Of a stretch of 64,000 nucleotides of DNA, positions 34,301 to 44,319 are shown one piece after another. The notes below the pieces were generated by a model, which saw nothing but the letters and a program-made list of their open reading frames with translations, ran no database searches and was not told where the DNA came from. The DNA lies in assembly GCA_036346375.1 (NCBI GenBank), contig CM070501.1, forward strand, positions 33,934,539-33,998,538. The letters run 5' to 3'. The translations under genes were made by a program, and so were the position numbers. The first letter of the stretch is position 1. Each line of letters begins with the position of its first letter. This DNA is from Guadua angustifolia. Its lineage: Eukaryota > Streptophyta > Magnoliopsida > Poales > Poaceae.

Positions 34301-37300
34301 ATGCTCAAACCAAGCACGAGAGGCTTGCTTGAGCCCATAGAGAGAACGACGAAGGCGACACACGTGGCCATCTGGCACAGAATAGCCAGGAGGTGGGTGC
34401 ATGTAGACCTCCTCACGTAGCTCACCGTGAAGAAAAGCATTCTTCACATCAAGCTGGGAGATGGTCCACCGGCGAACAGAAGCAACAACCACAAGTGTGT
34501 GCACAGTGGTCTTGTGAGCAACAGGAGCGAAGGTCTCCTCATAGTCACGCCCATACTCCTGCTGGAAGCCACGTGCAACGAGACGTGCCTTGTAGCGCTC
34601 AATAGAGCCATCAGAGCGAGTCTTGATCTTATAGACCCACTTGCACGTGATAGGAGTGACAGAAGGAGGAAGAGGTGCAAGGTCCCAAGTCTTGGTCGCT
34701 CTAGAGCGAAAGCTCCTCGACCATAGCGAATCGCCACTCGGGATGAGTGACAAGATCGCGATAGGAAGTAGGCTCAGAGGAGACGGTAGCAGGAGCAACG
34801 AAACCGTAGCGATCGGGACGAGGAATCATACTCCGATCACGAAGAGCATACCGCGGTGAGGGAGCAGGAGAGGTACGCTCGGAAATAGGAGCAGAGGGAG
34901 AGGACTCTAAAGAGGGAGAAGACTCTGAAGTGGGAGCAGGACCTAGGAGGGAGGAGGAATCAGGGGGAGGTGGACGACGAGTGTAGTGGAAACGGACAGG
35001 AGGAGGCGGAAAGGCAAAAGAAGGCTGCTGAGGTGGCGAGGGAGAGGGTGGAGCAGCGGACAAAGGAACTGGAATGGAAGGTGAGGGTGATGGTGGCGAG
35101 GATGGAGGTAAAGGCAGGGACGGAGGAGAGGGCGATGGTGGACAGAAGGAAGCATCAGGTAGAGTGAGGAAAGAGAGCGAATCAGAAGTAGAGTGCGGAC
35201 TAGAGGAAGGATCACGAGTGAAGAAGGAGCGAGACTCATCAAAGGTGACGTCTCGGGAGACCCGGATCCTGCGAGCCACAGGGTCCCAACAGCGATAACC
35301 CTTGCGCTCAGCATCGTAGCCAAGAAAGACGCACTCAACAGACTGAGCAGTGAGCTTCGTCCGCTCACGGGGCTGAAGTAGTACAAAGACAACACATCCG
35401 AACGCACGAAAGTGATCAGATCTTGAGGTAAGCCAAAGAGACGCCAACAGGTGGCACCCTAAAGAGCGATGAAAGGTGGAGGTTCACAAGGTAGACAAAG
35501 ATGAGAGATGCCCTCGGCCGAAATGGGCGAACAGAGGAAGACAGCATCATCGCTCGAGCAGTCTCAAGAAGGTGACGATGCTTACGCTCAGAGACACCAT
35601 TCTGAGCGTGAGCACCGGTACAAGAGTACTGAGGAAGGGTACCCTGCTCAAGGAGATACTGACGAAGAGAGGTGGATAGGTACTCGCCAGCAGAGTTAGC
35701 ACGGAAGACACGAATAGGTGAGTCAAACTGTGTGCGAACCATGGCAGCGAAGGCCTGGTAGGCAGACAACACCTGATGCCTAGAAGTCAGAAGATAGATC
35801 CAAGTGTAACGAGAGAAATCATCAATAAAGATCCCATAATATCGATGACCCCCTTTCGAAACGAAGGGAGCCGGGCCCCATACATCAGAATGAACCAAAT
35901 CAAACGGCTGAAGAGACACCGAGTCACTAGTGGGATAGGGTAACTGTAGCTGCTTCCCAAGCTTACAGCTTATACAGGATAGGGAGGTATCACCAGGAAC
36001 CTTCCCAAGAACACCACGACTCACTAACAAAGAAAGACGAGACCCACACATGTGACCTAAGCGATGATGCCACTGAGGGCCTGTTTGGTAGAGCTCCCTC
36101 TGATTCTGATTCTCTGTTAGAAGTGATTCTCCGAGAGAAGTGATTCTGTCGCTGAAAGTGATTCTCTAACGATTCCATAGGATAAACTCTATGGAAAAAC
36201 CGACTCTTTGTTGGGAGTGAATCGGAGAAGCGGCTTTTTTCACTCCCACCCTAGTTCATTTTGGAGAATCACTTCACGGAATCACCCCGAGAGCGATTAT
36301 CGAAAAGCTGCTTGGCGAGCTCTCTGATTCACTCACAGAAGCCGGGAGCAGAGCTCGCCAAAGCAGTCTCGAGCAAATCATGGCGAAGCAGGGTGGCGAG
36401 GACAGTGACATCGAGACAGCGATGATCGGGCACTGGAGGTGGGCGGACCGGCGCGGAGGAAGACGGCAAGCCGATCAAGCTCCCAAAGACGCCGAGAGTC
36501 ACGGACGACGGCCAAGACCAACCAGGTCCGTGAGACGATCTGAATAGAACAAGAGTCGACCTCAAGAATGATACGACAATCAAGGTCGAAGAAGTGGCCA
36601 GCAGAGATAAGTCAGAATCGAGGCGAGAACATGTGAAACAGAAGGAACATGAAAACAAGAAGTGTGAAGAGTGTCCCGACCAAAGAATCGAGAGGAAGTG
36701 CCATCGGCCGCTTCGGCAGGACATAGGGATAGCTGAGGAACTCGGTGAGCCAAGGTGAGTGGGATCAGATGTCATATGGAAAGAAGCACCAGAGTCAAGA
36801 ATCCAGGGCAACTGTATACCTGAAGGAAGACTGGCAACAGACGGCCCTGGAGAAGGTGTCGCCCCCAGGTGGCGCTCCATGCGCTCAAGGCGCTGAGTCA
36901 CATCCTGCATGGCTGTTAGCAGGGCGTCCAGTGGGCGAGAGATACCAGCTCCACTACCTCCACCCTTGCGGTTCTGAGGCCGCCTCCTGCACTGCTCAAT
37001 GGTGTGTCCTGTCTTCTTGCAAGAGCTACAATAACCATCAGCACCAACCAGATTCGCCACAAGAACGGAGCCTCTGCGGGTCTTTGGGAGAGGAGCGATC
37101 CTGAGAGCTGTCGTAGGAGGAGGTGTGGAAGCGATCAGGACCGACGAGGGGGATGAGAGAACGCCACGAAGACGAGTCTCCTCAGCACGGACCAGGGTGA
37201 GCGCCTCAACCAGGGACGGTCGAGGCGAACGGGCTAGCAGCTGAGCTCGGAGCTGCTCAAACTCCGGTCGAAGTCGGCGGAGGAACTCAAAGAGGCGAAC

Positions 37301-40300
37301 AACACTCTTGTGGTCCCGATGAAGTCCACAGCAGTCACAGGTCGGACTGTAGGGAGGCTCCAAGGAGTCAAGCTGACGCCACACATCAGTGATTTGCTGG
37401 TAGAAGGCATCAACAGTGGAGTCCTGCTGATGAAGAGAGCTCGCCAACTCCAGTGTAGAGGTGTAGAGAGCATCGCCGCTTTCTCATTGAATCGAACTGC
37501 TCGCGACGCCCCACATCACCGTGAAGAAGGAAGAGCGGCTAGATCCATAGCAAGCTCAACCTTCATGCTGCCTAAGATGACAGCAACAGCACGAGCCTCA
37601 TCCGCCTGCCAGCTCTCGAGAGTCTGCAGATCGGCGACATATCTTGATCGATTCTCTGCTTGTCTGTTGCTAGAACATCTGCAGGGATCGAGCGCCATCC
37701 GACCCAACCATCGGCCGAATCAAGCGAACCGAATCAAGGCGGGCGAGAACGAGCTCCAGTGAGATGACCCCATAGACGCTGGCTGTCAAGTGAGACCCGA
37801 AGCATAGTGGACCACTCCCGGAAGTTGGTCCCATCAAACATAACGGGCGGAAGAGGCATCGGTCCCGCGAACGAGTCTTGTTGCCATCTCGGATCTTGAG
37901 GGTAGTGTAGTTCTTCCTTCTTCTTTTTTTTTTTTTTTGGCTGGCTATATACTCAGAGGCAGTGTAGCGCAGCTGCTGTTGTCTACGACAGACGCTGGAG
38001 AGGAGGCAAGCGGCGCTGGAGAGGGAGTCGGCGGAGGAGACACCGTACCGGAGAGGAGCCATGAGGAAGCAAGCGAAGCGGCGACTGAGTAGGAGCGACG
38101 GCGTCGCCGCACGGGAGTAGGAGCGAAGGGGATGGCGCCGCCTCATGGAGCTGCTGCAAGCGGCACAGACACGCCACATGGGAGATGCGACAAAGAACGA
38201 GGCGTCGCCGGCGAGGGCTGGTGTGGAGGAGACGCTGGCGCTCGATGAAGACAGAGGATGCCTCGCGGGAGCTGCAGCAGGCGGAGACATCGCCAGAAAG
38301 AGAGGAGAGGAGGGCACCGCGCGGGGGAAGCTGAGGCGGCTGCGGTGGCATCGCCGGCAAGGACAACCGGCGGCGGCGGCGGCGGCGCTACAGGAAACCC
38401 TAGCTAGGGCTCTGATACCATGTTAGAATAGTAGCTCATCTCATTCCATGGGCCAATGGGCCTGACATATGCATGTACAGTGGAAGATGAAATTGCAAAT
38501 AACACCCTAGCTAGGGCTCTGATACCATGTTAGAATAGTAGCTCATCTCATTCCATGGGCCAATGGGCCTGACATATGCATGTACAGTGGAAGATGAAAT
38601 TGCAAATAACACCCTATACAAGTCTACTTTAACAGTGTAATTACTTTTATTAAATTTGCAGTGAGAATCACTCTATGGTAAATATCATTAGCACCTCTTC
38701 GTGCGAATTTAGCTTGATAATCTAGTCCACTAATAATGTGCCATCTACAGGAAAGATTTGTTAAAAGGAGAGAACGCCTTTTAGGTCCTAATCTGTCTAC
38801 CCTTAAGGTAACCTTCTCATATGGTTCCTGCGGTTGCATCTCTTTTAATATAAGAATAAGACACCCCTTTGTTCACATGTTATTTTATGTGCTACAGGCC
38901 ATTGAGATTTTGACTGGCTGCTACATCTTAGTTCAGGTTTTCCTTAATTTCTTACCTTACATACTACATTTAAAGTTGCACTATTGGTACATTTTGGTAT
39001 CATTGACTGCTATTATTACATTTTTTTCCACTCATGAAAGGGAAATACTGTTGCCACCATGGGTTCTTTTAAGGGACTGAAACAAGTCAGAAGGATTGTG
39101 GAGGATTGCATAAAGAACATAAAACATCCAGTTTACCACATCAAGGTAACTGGTTTTGTTTTTTTAGATGTATTTTCTGAAGGAATGTACCTAGGATTCC
39201 TTATTGATGATTGTTAAACTATGTAGGAACTCCTAATTAAACGTGAGCTGGCTAAAAATCCTGCCCTAGCCAATGAAAGCTGGGACAGGTTTCTCCCGAA
39301 CTTTAAGAAGTAAGGAACTTACTTCATATTTCTATTAGGGGGGTTAATACCACTGTAAAGTACATTGTGTACCTTATACCTTATTACTTACTGTTTTTCA
39401 GGAAGAATGTCAAGCAAAAGAAGCCAAAAACCAAGGAGAAGAAACCGTACACACCCTTTCCGCCGCCTCAACAGCCTAGCAAGGTGAAGTCAAATGTTCC
39501 TTTCACTGCTTATTGTTACCAGAGTTATTTTCCTGTTTGGTATATTGGTTTTCATAGTTGTTATGGTGGTTAGCAGTCCTACCCCTGCAACTCTATATTT
39601 TCATGCCAGCTGTCCATCCTACACAGTTAGATAATTCATTTCATGTTATTTTCTATACAAGATTATTTGCAGTTCATATTATGCTACTTTAATTCGGAGG
39701 AAACAACATCCATTCTGCTGGCTAGTTTTCTTTTGCCTATTGTGTTACTATTTGATTATTTTTTTCATTCTGGACGTTGTAGATTGATCTTGAACTTGAG
39801 AGTGGTGAGTATTTCATGAGTGACAAAAAGAAGTCAGCAAAGAAATGGCAAGAGAAGCTGGAGAAGCAATCAGAGAAAGCCGAAGAAAACAAAAGAAAGA
39901 GAGAAGCTGCATTTGTTCCTCCAAAGGTTAGATTTTCTTTTTGTGTATATATCAGTGTGATTCTCCTCTTGTACTCCCTTCAGTCACAAAAGAGTGACAC
40001 TTTTTTTGCTTTTCAAAGTCAACAAGCTGCTCGTTTGAGCATTAAATTTTCTTGATATGTTCGTTGCAAAAGTGCAATATTATAAGAGCATTTTTATCAT
40101 CAAATTCACTGGTATCATTTTCTTATATCCATACCATATGTTTTCTTATTGTCAAAATTAGTAAGGTTTGACTGCACACATTCTAGGGCATCACTCTTTT
40201 GTGATTGCAGTACTGGACTACTAGTTACTAAACACTTGTTATTTGTTTCAGGAGAACACTTCAGGTCAATCTGAATCTGGCAAGTCTACCAATGGCAATA

Positions 40301-40577
40301 ATGAGATTGCTGATATGGCGAAATCCTTAAAGGTACACTGCTGCTCTTGTTCTAGGCTTTACTTTTATTCCGTCTGTTCCTTCAATTTGTTTCGGAGTAT
40401 GGGCTGTTATTTCATTAGAATAGTCATCTCATCACTGTGAATCTGCTCTATTTGCAGAAGAAGGCAAAGGAATTCAGAAAGAATGAAGCACACGAAAATG
40501 TGAGAATCGAGTCATATGTTGCAAGCTATGAAGAACCACGCCCAACAAAGAAGCACAAATCGTCCAAGTCCAATTAG
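31340..40577 (+). CDS. KRR1: KRR1 small-subunit processome component homologue, 12 exons
   Basis: Nucleolar KH-type protein needed for 18S rRNA maturation and 40S assembly. Exons: 31340-31547, 31665-31741, 31854-31964, 32205-32273, 38751-38807, 38898-38936, 39041-39145, 39227-39309, 39402-39483, 39783-39926, 40252-40332, 40458-40577. They sum to 1,176 bp (391 aa) without a frame break. Landmarks are a basic N-terminus, KPWDEDPNIDHWKVEKFDPS, EGSMTVSTTRKTRDPYIIVK, NDEMNCDIIKIGSIIRNK, FVKRRERLLGPNLSTLKAIE, KRELAKNPALANESWDRFLP, YTPFPPPQQPSK, LESGEYFMSDKK and a lysine-rich C-terminus. Length matches human and yeast relatives. Intron 1 uses a GC donor (GAG|GCAATC); the others are GT-AG. Intron 4 (32274-38750) contains a full copia element in antisense orientation and intron 10 a Stowaway-like MITE. 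The gene looks functional; splicing of the enlarged intron is the only doubt. Confidence 0.96.
33270..34023 (-). pseudogene. Copia-1 RNase H region
   Basis: Spread over three frames: YRHLVGSLVYLGITRPDISH (33769-34023), VLRYLRGTIDRRLF and LDASWASDSSDRKSLSAYCV (33618-33818), then IAR-DPVKHELTKHIGVDAS (33133-33666). These are typical of the copia RNase H domain and its C-terminal tail, ending just before the polypurine tract and 3' LTR. Frameshifts make it non-functional. Confidence 0.85.
34091..34798 (-). pseudogene. Copia-1 reverse transcriptase region
   Basis: A single 235-codon frame with the copia RT blocks: CKWVYKIKTRSDGSIERYKA, LVARGFQQEYGRDYEETF, SQLDVKNAFLHGELREEVYM, SLYGLKQASRAWFEHF and the catalytic TLLYVDDMLITGDD. 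The upstream join to integrase and the downstream join to RNase H (33618-34023) are frameshifted. Confidence 0.9.
35416..36051 (-). pseudogene. Copia-1 integrase region
   Basis: Contains the end of the HHCC zinc domain (CISCKLGKQLQLP) and the integrase core (DLVHSDVWGPAP, YGIFIDDFSRYTWIYLL, NGVSERKHRHLLETA). At the second catalytic position the usual Asp of the D(S/N)xGEY motif is Asn (VFRANSAGEYL). The C-terminal part of the integrase (FGCVVFVLLQPRERTKLTAQ) lies in another frame (34701-35447). The element is non-functional in this region. Confidence 0.85.
36076..36371. mobile_element. MITE nested in the copia integrase region
   Basis: Starts GGGCCTGTTTGGTAGAGCTC, directly after the copia codons for the QWHHRLGH motif. 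It contains GAAGTGATTCTCC and its complement GGAGAATCACTTC in opposite halves, giving an imperfect hairpin. The right end (CAGAGCTCGCCAAAGCAG) resembles the inverted left end but is poorly conserved, and no target duplication was identified, so the right limit is approximate. It interrupts the polyprotein between the protease and integrase regions. Confidence 0.6.
36329..37447 (-). pseudogene. Copia-1 gag and protease region
   Basis: A 372-codon frame. Residues from the start resemble copia Gag (STVDAFYQQITDVWRQLDSL, then PSLVEALTLVRAEETRLRG). A zinc knuckle CSSCKKTGHTIEQC follows, and the protease active site PWILDSGASFHMTSD comes near residue 220. After the protease the frame runs into the nested MITE and stops. 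The start of Gag (DGTNFREW-type) lies upstream in another frame (about 37670-37880), so the reading is broken there too. Confidence 0.85.
37670..38408 (-). other. Copia-1 leader, GC-rich, between primer site and gag
   Basis: About 700 bp with strong GC skew and overlapping frames on both strands (for example 37983-38366 minus, 38145-38426 plus) that show no retroviral motif. The copia-2 and copia-3 elements have similarly long GC-rich leaders. The frames are treated as composition artefacts, although a captured host fragment is conceivable. Confidence 0.5.
38421..38527 (-). repeat. Tandem partial LTR plus primer-binding site
   Basis: A 107 bp unit next to the intact 5' LTR. Its first 89 bp equal the LTR, but the last 18 bp of the LTR (TACAAGTCTACTTTAACA) are replaced by GCTAGGGCTCTGATACCA, a second copy of the leader start with primer site. 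The switch point is the shared ACCCTA. The 12 bp primer site therefore exists twice (38409-38420 and 38516-38527). Confidence 0.9.
39972..40216. mobile_element. Stowaway-like MITE in KRR1 intron 10
   Basis: The left end TACTCCCTTCAGTCACAAAA and the right region ATCACTCTTTTGTGATTGCA are roughly inverted, as in Stowaway MITEs; the interior is AT-rich. The right end lies about 35 bp before the exon 11 acceptor, so the MITE may supply part of the branch-point region. Confidence 0.6.
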
Positions 40578-42346
40578 CTGCAATTTGAACGCACCATGTC
40601 AGTGACTTGGCGTGATAATTTTTATTTTTAGTTAGTCGAACCATTGCCGTTAGGGCAGGTCATACCCTTCTATAGAACAGAGTTTGAACGTTTTGGTGGT
40701 CTGCTCTTGTTGGAAAAGTAGCTCTGCACGGGTTGTGGTTTGTCTGTCGACAACTGTTATCGGGCTCATCAGGAACAAAAACAAGTTTTGTCCATTCTAT
40801 TTCGTTTTTTTAAACAAATTCCTATCACGTCAGCAATCTTTGTGAAACACTGCAAGCAACAATTGTGGGGCAAGTTATCTTTGGAAACCACAATGAGAAC
40901 TTCAGGGACCTCAGTCTACTAAATTGTATGATCAATTTCTCGCACTTGCCAAAATAACCGATTATAGAGGTAAAACTGCTGCACTTCATGGTTTCGCCAT
41001 CATCTGCCACTCTGTGGAGCGTAGTTCAAAATTTTGGTCCATATTTCGGATTTTGGTCGGAACGAGATTTCAAATCCTAACTGAATAAAAATTTTTGAAA
41101 AAATTCAAATTGCTACAATAATATTGGAAATCCCAAAATTCACAATTTTTTTGGCCACATTTTACTTCTGTCGGACCGGATTTGGCACTATTTTTTTTCT
41201 AGGCAATTATAATGTTATTTATGAGAAATATATGTAAATATTTTGCAATAAGCACACGAAACGACTTTAACTCGGTAGTTGATAACTTGATAGAGTGCAT
41301 GGGGGCTAAGTCAAGGTAGGTCGCTGATTAGAATCCAACATGGGGCTAACAAGCTTATGCTACACCGAACTGAGCTAGAAAGCCTTTGTGTACTTATATT
41401 TGTCTCAATTTTTTCAAGTCTTGGCAGATCATTTCGCAGAGAGTAAAATTACTGAAATTTTAGTGATTTCGACTGAAAGTTTAGGTATTTTGACCGGATC
41501 TCAAGTTTTTTTTTTGAACTGGATTTGAATTTTGATTTTTGAATTTCGTTTAGATTTCGTCCGAAATTTCAACATCATGTCGAAATTTAGAATTTCGACT
41601 ATCTTCAAGTTGTGATCCCAAAATGAAATTTAAGAGCTTGTTGTGGAGTCGACCGCTGCAGACTCACGTCGTGGGACCTAACGTTTTGCCACCGAAAGCT
41701 TTCTCGATCAGGGCGTCCAGCTGCGAGCCGGCCGGCCCCGCATCAGGACGGTAGTGCCCCAGCTGCCACGCACTCGGCGTCGAGCATTGAAGCTAGCTAA
41801 CGGGCGCCAGCAGGCCACACCAAAAATATAAAAAAACTAACATAACCTCTTTAATAAATTAAATTTGTTGATTGAATTAGTTTTAATTCTAATATTTTAG
41901 GATTTTTAAGATTTTAAAATTATTTGTATTGTATTTTTTAACAAGTTTCAAATATATGTCTTATATTTACTATATTGGAGAGCGCGCCGGCCGGTGCATG
42001 GCCCATTCGGGAGCAGCGTGTGTAGATCAGTTAGCGCGGTTGACGTGGTCTACCGGAAGCAGCGACGGCGGGCTCCTCCTTTCCTAGCGCGTGGTGACGG
42101 CGTGGCTGAAGGCAGATTAACTCGGAGCTCTGCACGGTTCGGAGTTTTTCTAGCATGGAAGGTGACAAGATGTCGGTGTCAGTTGTCAACCAACATATAT
42201 ACCAATACACGCGAGTACGTTACTCCGGCCTACGTAGCAAGTCTCCATATCTGCAGCTGTAGACTTGTAGACAGAGCATGCGGTTTCCAAAAAAGAAAAA
42301 AGAAAAGAAAAGGTGGGCAAAGCATGCTCTGCAAGTGCAATCATGC
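40578..42346. other. KRR1 3' UTR and intergenic DNA
   Basis: The first 200-300 bp after the KRR1 stop are the likely 3' UTR. From about 41030 to 41620 the sequence is AT-rich with repeated TTTCGG/CCGAAA-type motifs (a probable transposon remnant without defined ends). A GC-richer stretch follows at 41650-41820 and a short frame at 41994-42353 with no domain. Confidence 0.4.
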
Positions 42347-43236
42347 TCGATGAAAAACGGAACGCAAACATTGGTAAATAATTATTCGTTTCTGTTTTCA
42401 CATTTTTTAATGTAACAAATAAAATCGGAAACCCTGAAAACAAATGCGGAAACGAACAGTGATAGAAAGGATGCGGAACGAAACGAAGCGGATGTAGAAA
42501 CGAAAGTGAAAAATTCCACAAGAACATAATACATGATCATAATATACATAACCGTAAAAACAATGTAACTCATTTCACCTCCAAAGCGAATACAAGAATA
42601 ATGTTATGTTCACCGGTATTACTAGGAAGTTTTTTTCAAAAGTTTGTCAACTGAAGGCTCGCTATTTGTCCCCTAGATCAGACCATTATGTCCTCCTTCA
42701 TAACATCATCTTGCTCCTCCAACTATAATGGTGTAATGCCTTAAAATTTACATATTATTATTCAATATTTATTACAATTTTTTAAGATTTATCCTGAATT
42801 TTCTGAAGTTTATAAATATCGTTTTGCTATTTTTAGATTTATAAAATTAATTTAGTCATGAAAAATAAAACCAAAATTATGCTAGAAATAATTTTCCTAC
42901 TTTCAAAATGTTCCAAAGTATTTTTGAGATTTTTTTTCAAAATTTTTGAACTCTATTTGATATTTTTTTGTAAAGCCATTTGTATTTATGAAATTATTTT
43001 AATTCAAAAATAAATTTAAATTCTCCATTCCCTTTTTGGGCCAAGTGGGCCAAATTTTCGACGGAATTTTTGGTTTTGGTTTCGATTTCCGTTTTTGGTC
43101 GGAAATGACTCCTATTTCCGTTTTCAACAAAAAATTTCGTTTCCGTTTCCGTACCGACATTTTCTATTTCCAAAAAAGGCTTTCATTTTCTTTTTCTCCA
43201 GAACGGTTGGAAATTCTGTTTCTGTTTTCATCCCTA
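42347..43236. mobile_element. Possible hAT-like non-autonomous element
   Basis: The left end GATGAAAAACGGAACG and the right end CTGTTTTCATCCC are inverted, and subterminal regions repeat CGGAAACGAA/TTTCGTTTCCG in both orientations. This resembles hAT elements starting AGGGATGAAAAC. I found no target duplication and the left terminus is mutated, so boundaries are approximate. No coding capacity. Confidence 0.5.
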
Positions 43237-44319
43237 CTCGAGACTCGAGTCTCTCTCTGTAACATGATAGGAAAATCAGACCAGGAATGATGTTTTTTTT
43301 AAATAATTTTATAAAAAATACCCTAAAAATAATAAAATACATCTCTATCTTCAAAATAAATTGGTGATATGATCAGTAGCCAATTCATTTGATAACAGAA
43401 GCGTATGCTTGATGACTAAATGAATCCGCGATAAAACAATATGTCGACCAATTCAATCAGCGGCAAAACAAACATGTATCACCAATTAATTTAACAACAA
43501 AACCTCTGTCGCCAGCCAAATAAGACCCTGTTTGGGGGGTTGCGACTAGGTTGAAAAGCTGCTTTTAGCTTCTTGAGCTGAAAAGCAAGTGTAGCTGACG
43601 GCTGTAACTTTTCTTGAGACACCATTTAACAAGTTGGCTTTTCTTTAGATGACGAGCGGGATGGAGGCAAGTCGGGGAGACGGTCGAGCAGGGAGGAGGC
43701 CAAGCGGGCCGAAGGCGAGTCAGGGAGGAGGTCGAGCAAAGCAGAGGCGAGTCGGGAGACGAGGCGGTGGGGCTCTGAGGCAGGGCAGAGGCAGGCGACC
43801 GGGGATGATGCCAACAGGGAGGAGGGAGACGAGCGGCGACCGAAAATGATTTTAAAATGTATATGTATCTTCAACATGTAAGTTCTGTACGCTGCGCACT
43901 GATGTGCAATATAACGAATATAATGAAATCGAATAATAATAATAAATCGAAGGCACCAACCAGCCAACCACAAGCCATTATTCTATACCAGCACAACAAT
44001 GAGATCCTTTTTTTTAACCATATACAACATGTGTACATCTTCACTAATTACAGTAAAACCTCGTATGCTTATACAAGGGCCTTTTGCCCTTAGCCCCCAA
44101 AATAATTGAAAAATAAAAAACGGCAAGGAAAAACTGAATACAAATATACAATCAACAAACCAATCAATAAAAATCAGAAGCCTATAGCTCTCCTAGCAAC
44201 TAATCTTCGATGGCTCGCTGCTATCAGGTATAGAAAGAATCACGCGTACTGTACATCCTACAGACAGAAACTCCGGATATATCCACAAGTGGCCATGGCT
44301 CCATCATGAGAAAAATTAA
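43237..44319. other. Intergenic, 3' side of the myosin gene
   Basis: At 43526 GACCCTGTTTGGGG resembles one end of a grass MITE, but no partner end is seen. A short GC-rich stretch at 43650-43850 gives frames on both strands without domains. The part adjoining 44319 must contain the 3' UTR of the minus-strand myosin gene. Confidence 0.4.

Larger units (their letters stand above)
33144..38634 (-). mobile_element. Ty1/copia LTR retrotransposon (107 bp LTRs) in KRR1 intron 4
   Basis: Antisense to KRR1. LTRs are very short, 107 bp: 33144-33250 (3' LTR) and 38528-38634 (5' LTR), each TGTTAG...TTTAACA on the plus strand, differing at one position by eye. The primer site at 38516-38527 is the complement of TGGTATCAGAGC (initiator-Met tRNA). 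The polypurine tract is the C run at 33251-33260. Order on the minus strand is gag with a CCHC knuckle, protease, integrase, RT, RNase H, the Ty1/copia order. Frames are broken, and a MITE sits inside. An extra truncated LTR/primer-site unit occurs at 38421-38527. No target duplication is evident (TATTG left, GTGTA right). Confidence 0.93.

Noticed and set aside
38145..38426. Plus-strand 93-residue frame next to the KRR1 exon 5 region
   Set aside because: It falls inside the copia-1 leader and LTR, not in KRR1; no domain.
43526..43640. GACCCTGTTTGGGG as a MITE end
   Set aside because: Only one end is visible; no inverted partner or target duplication, so not listed as an element.
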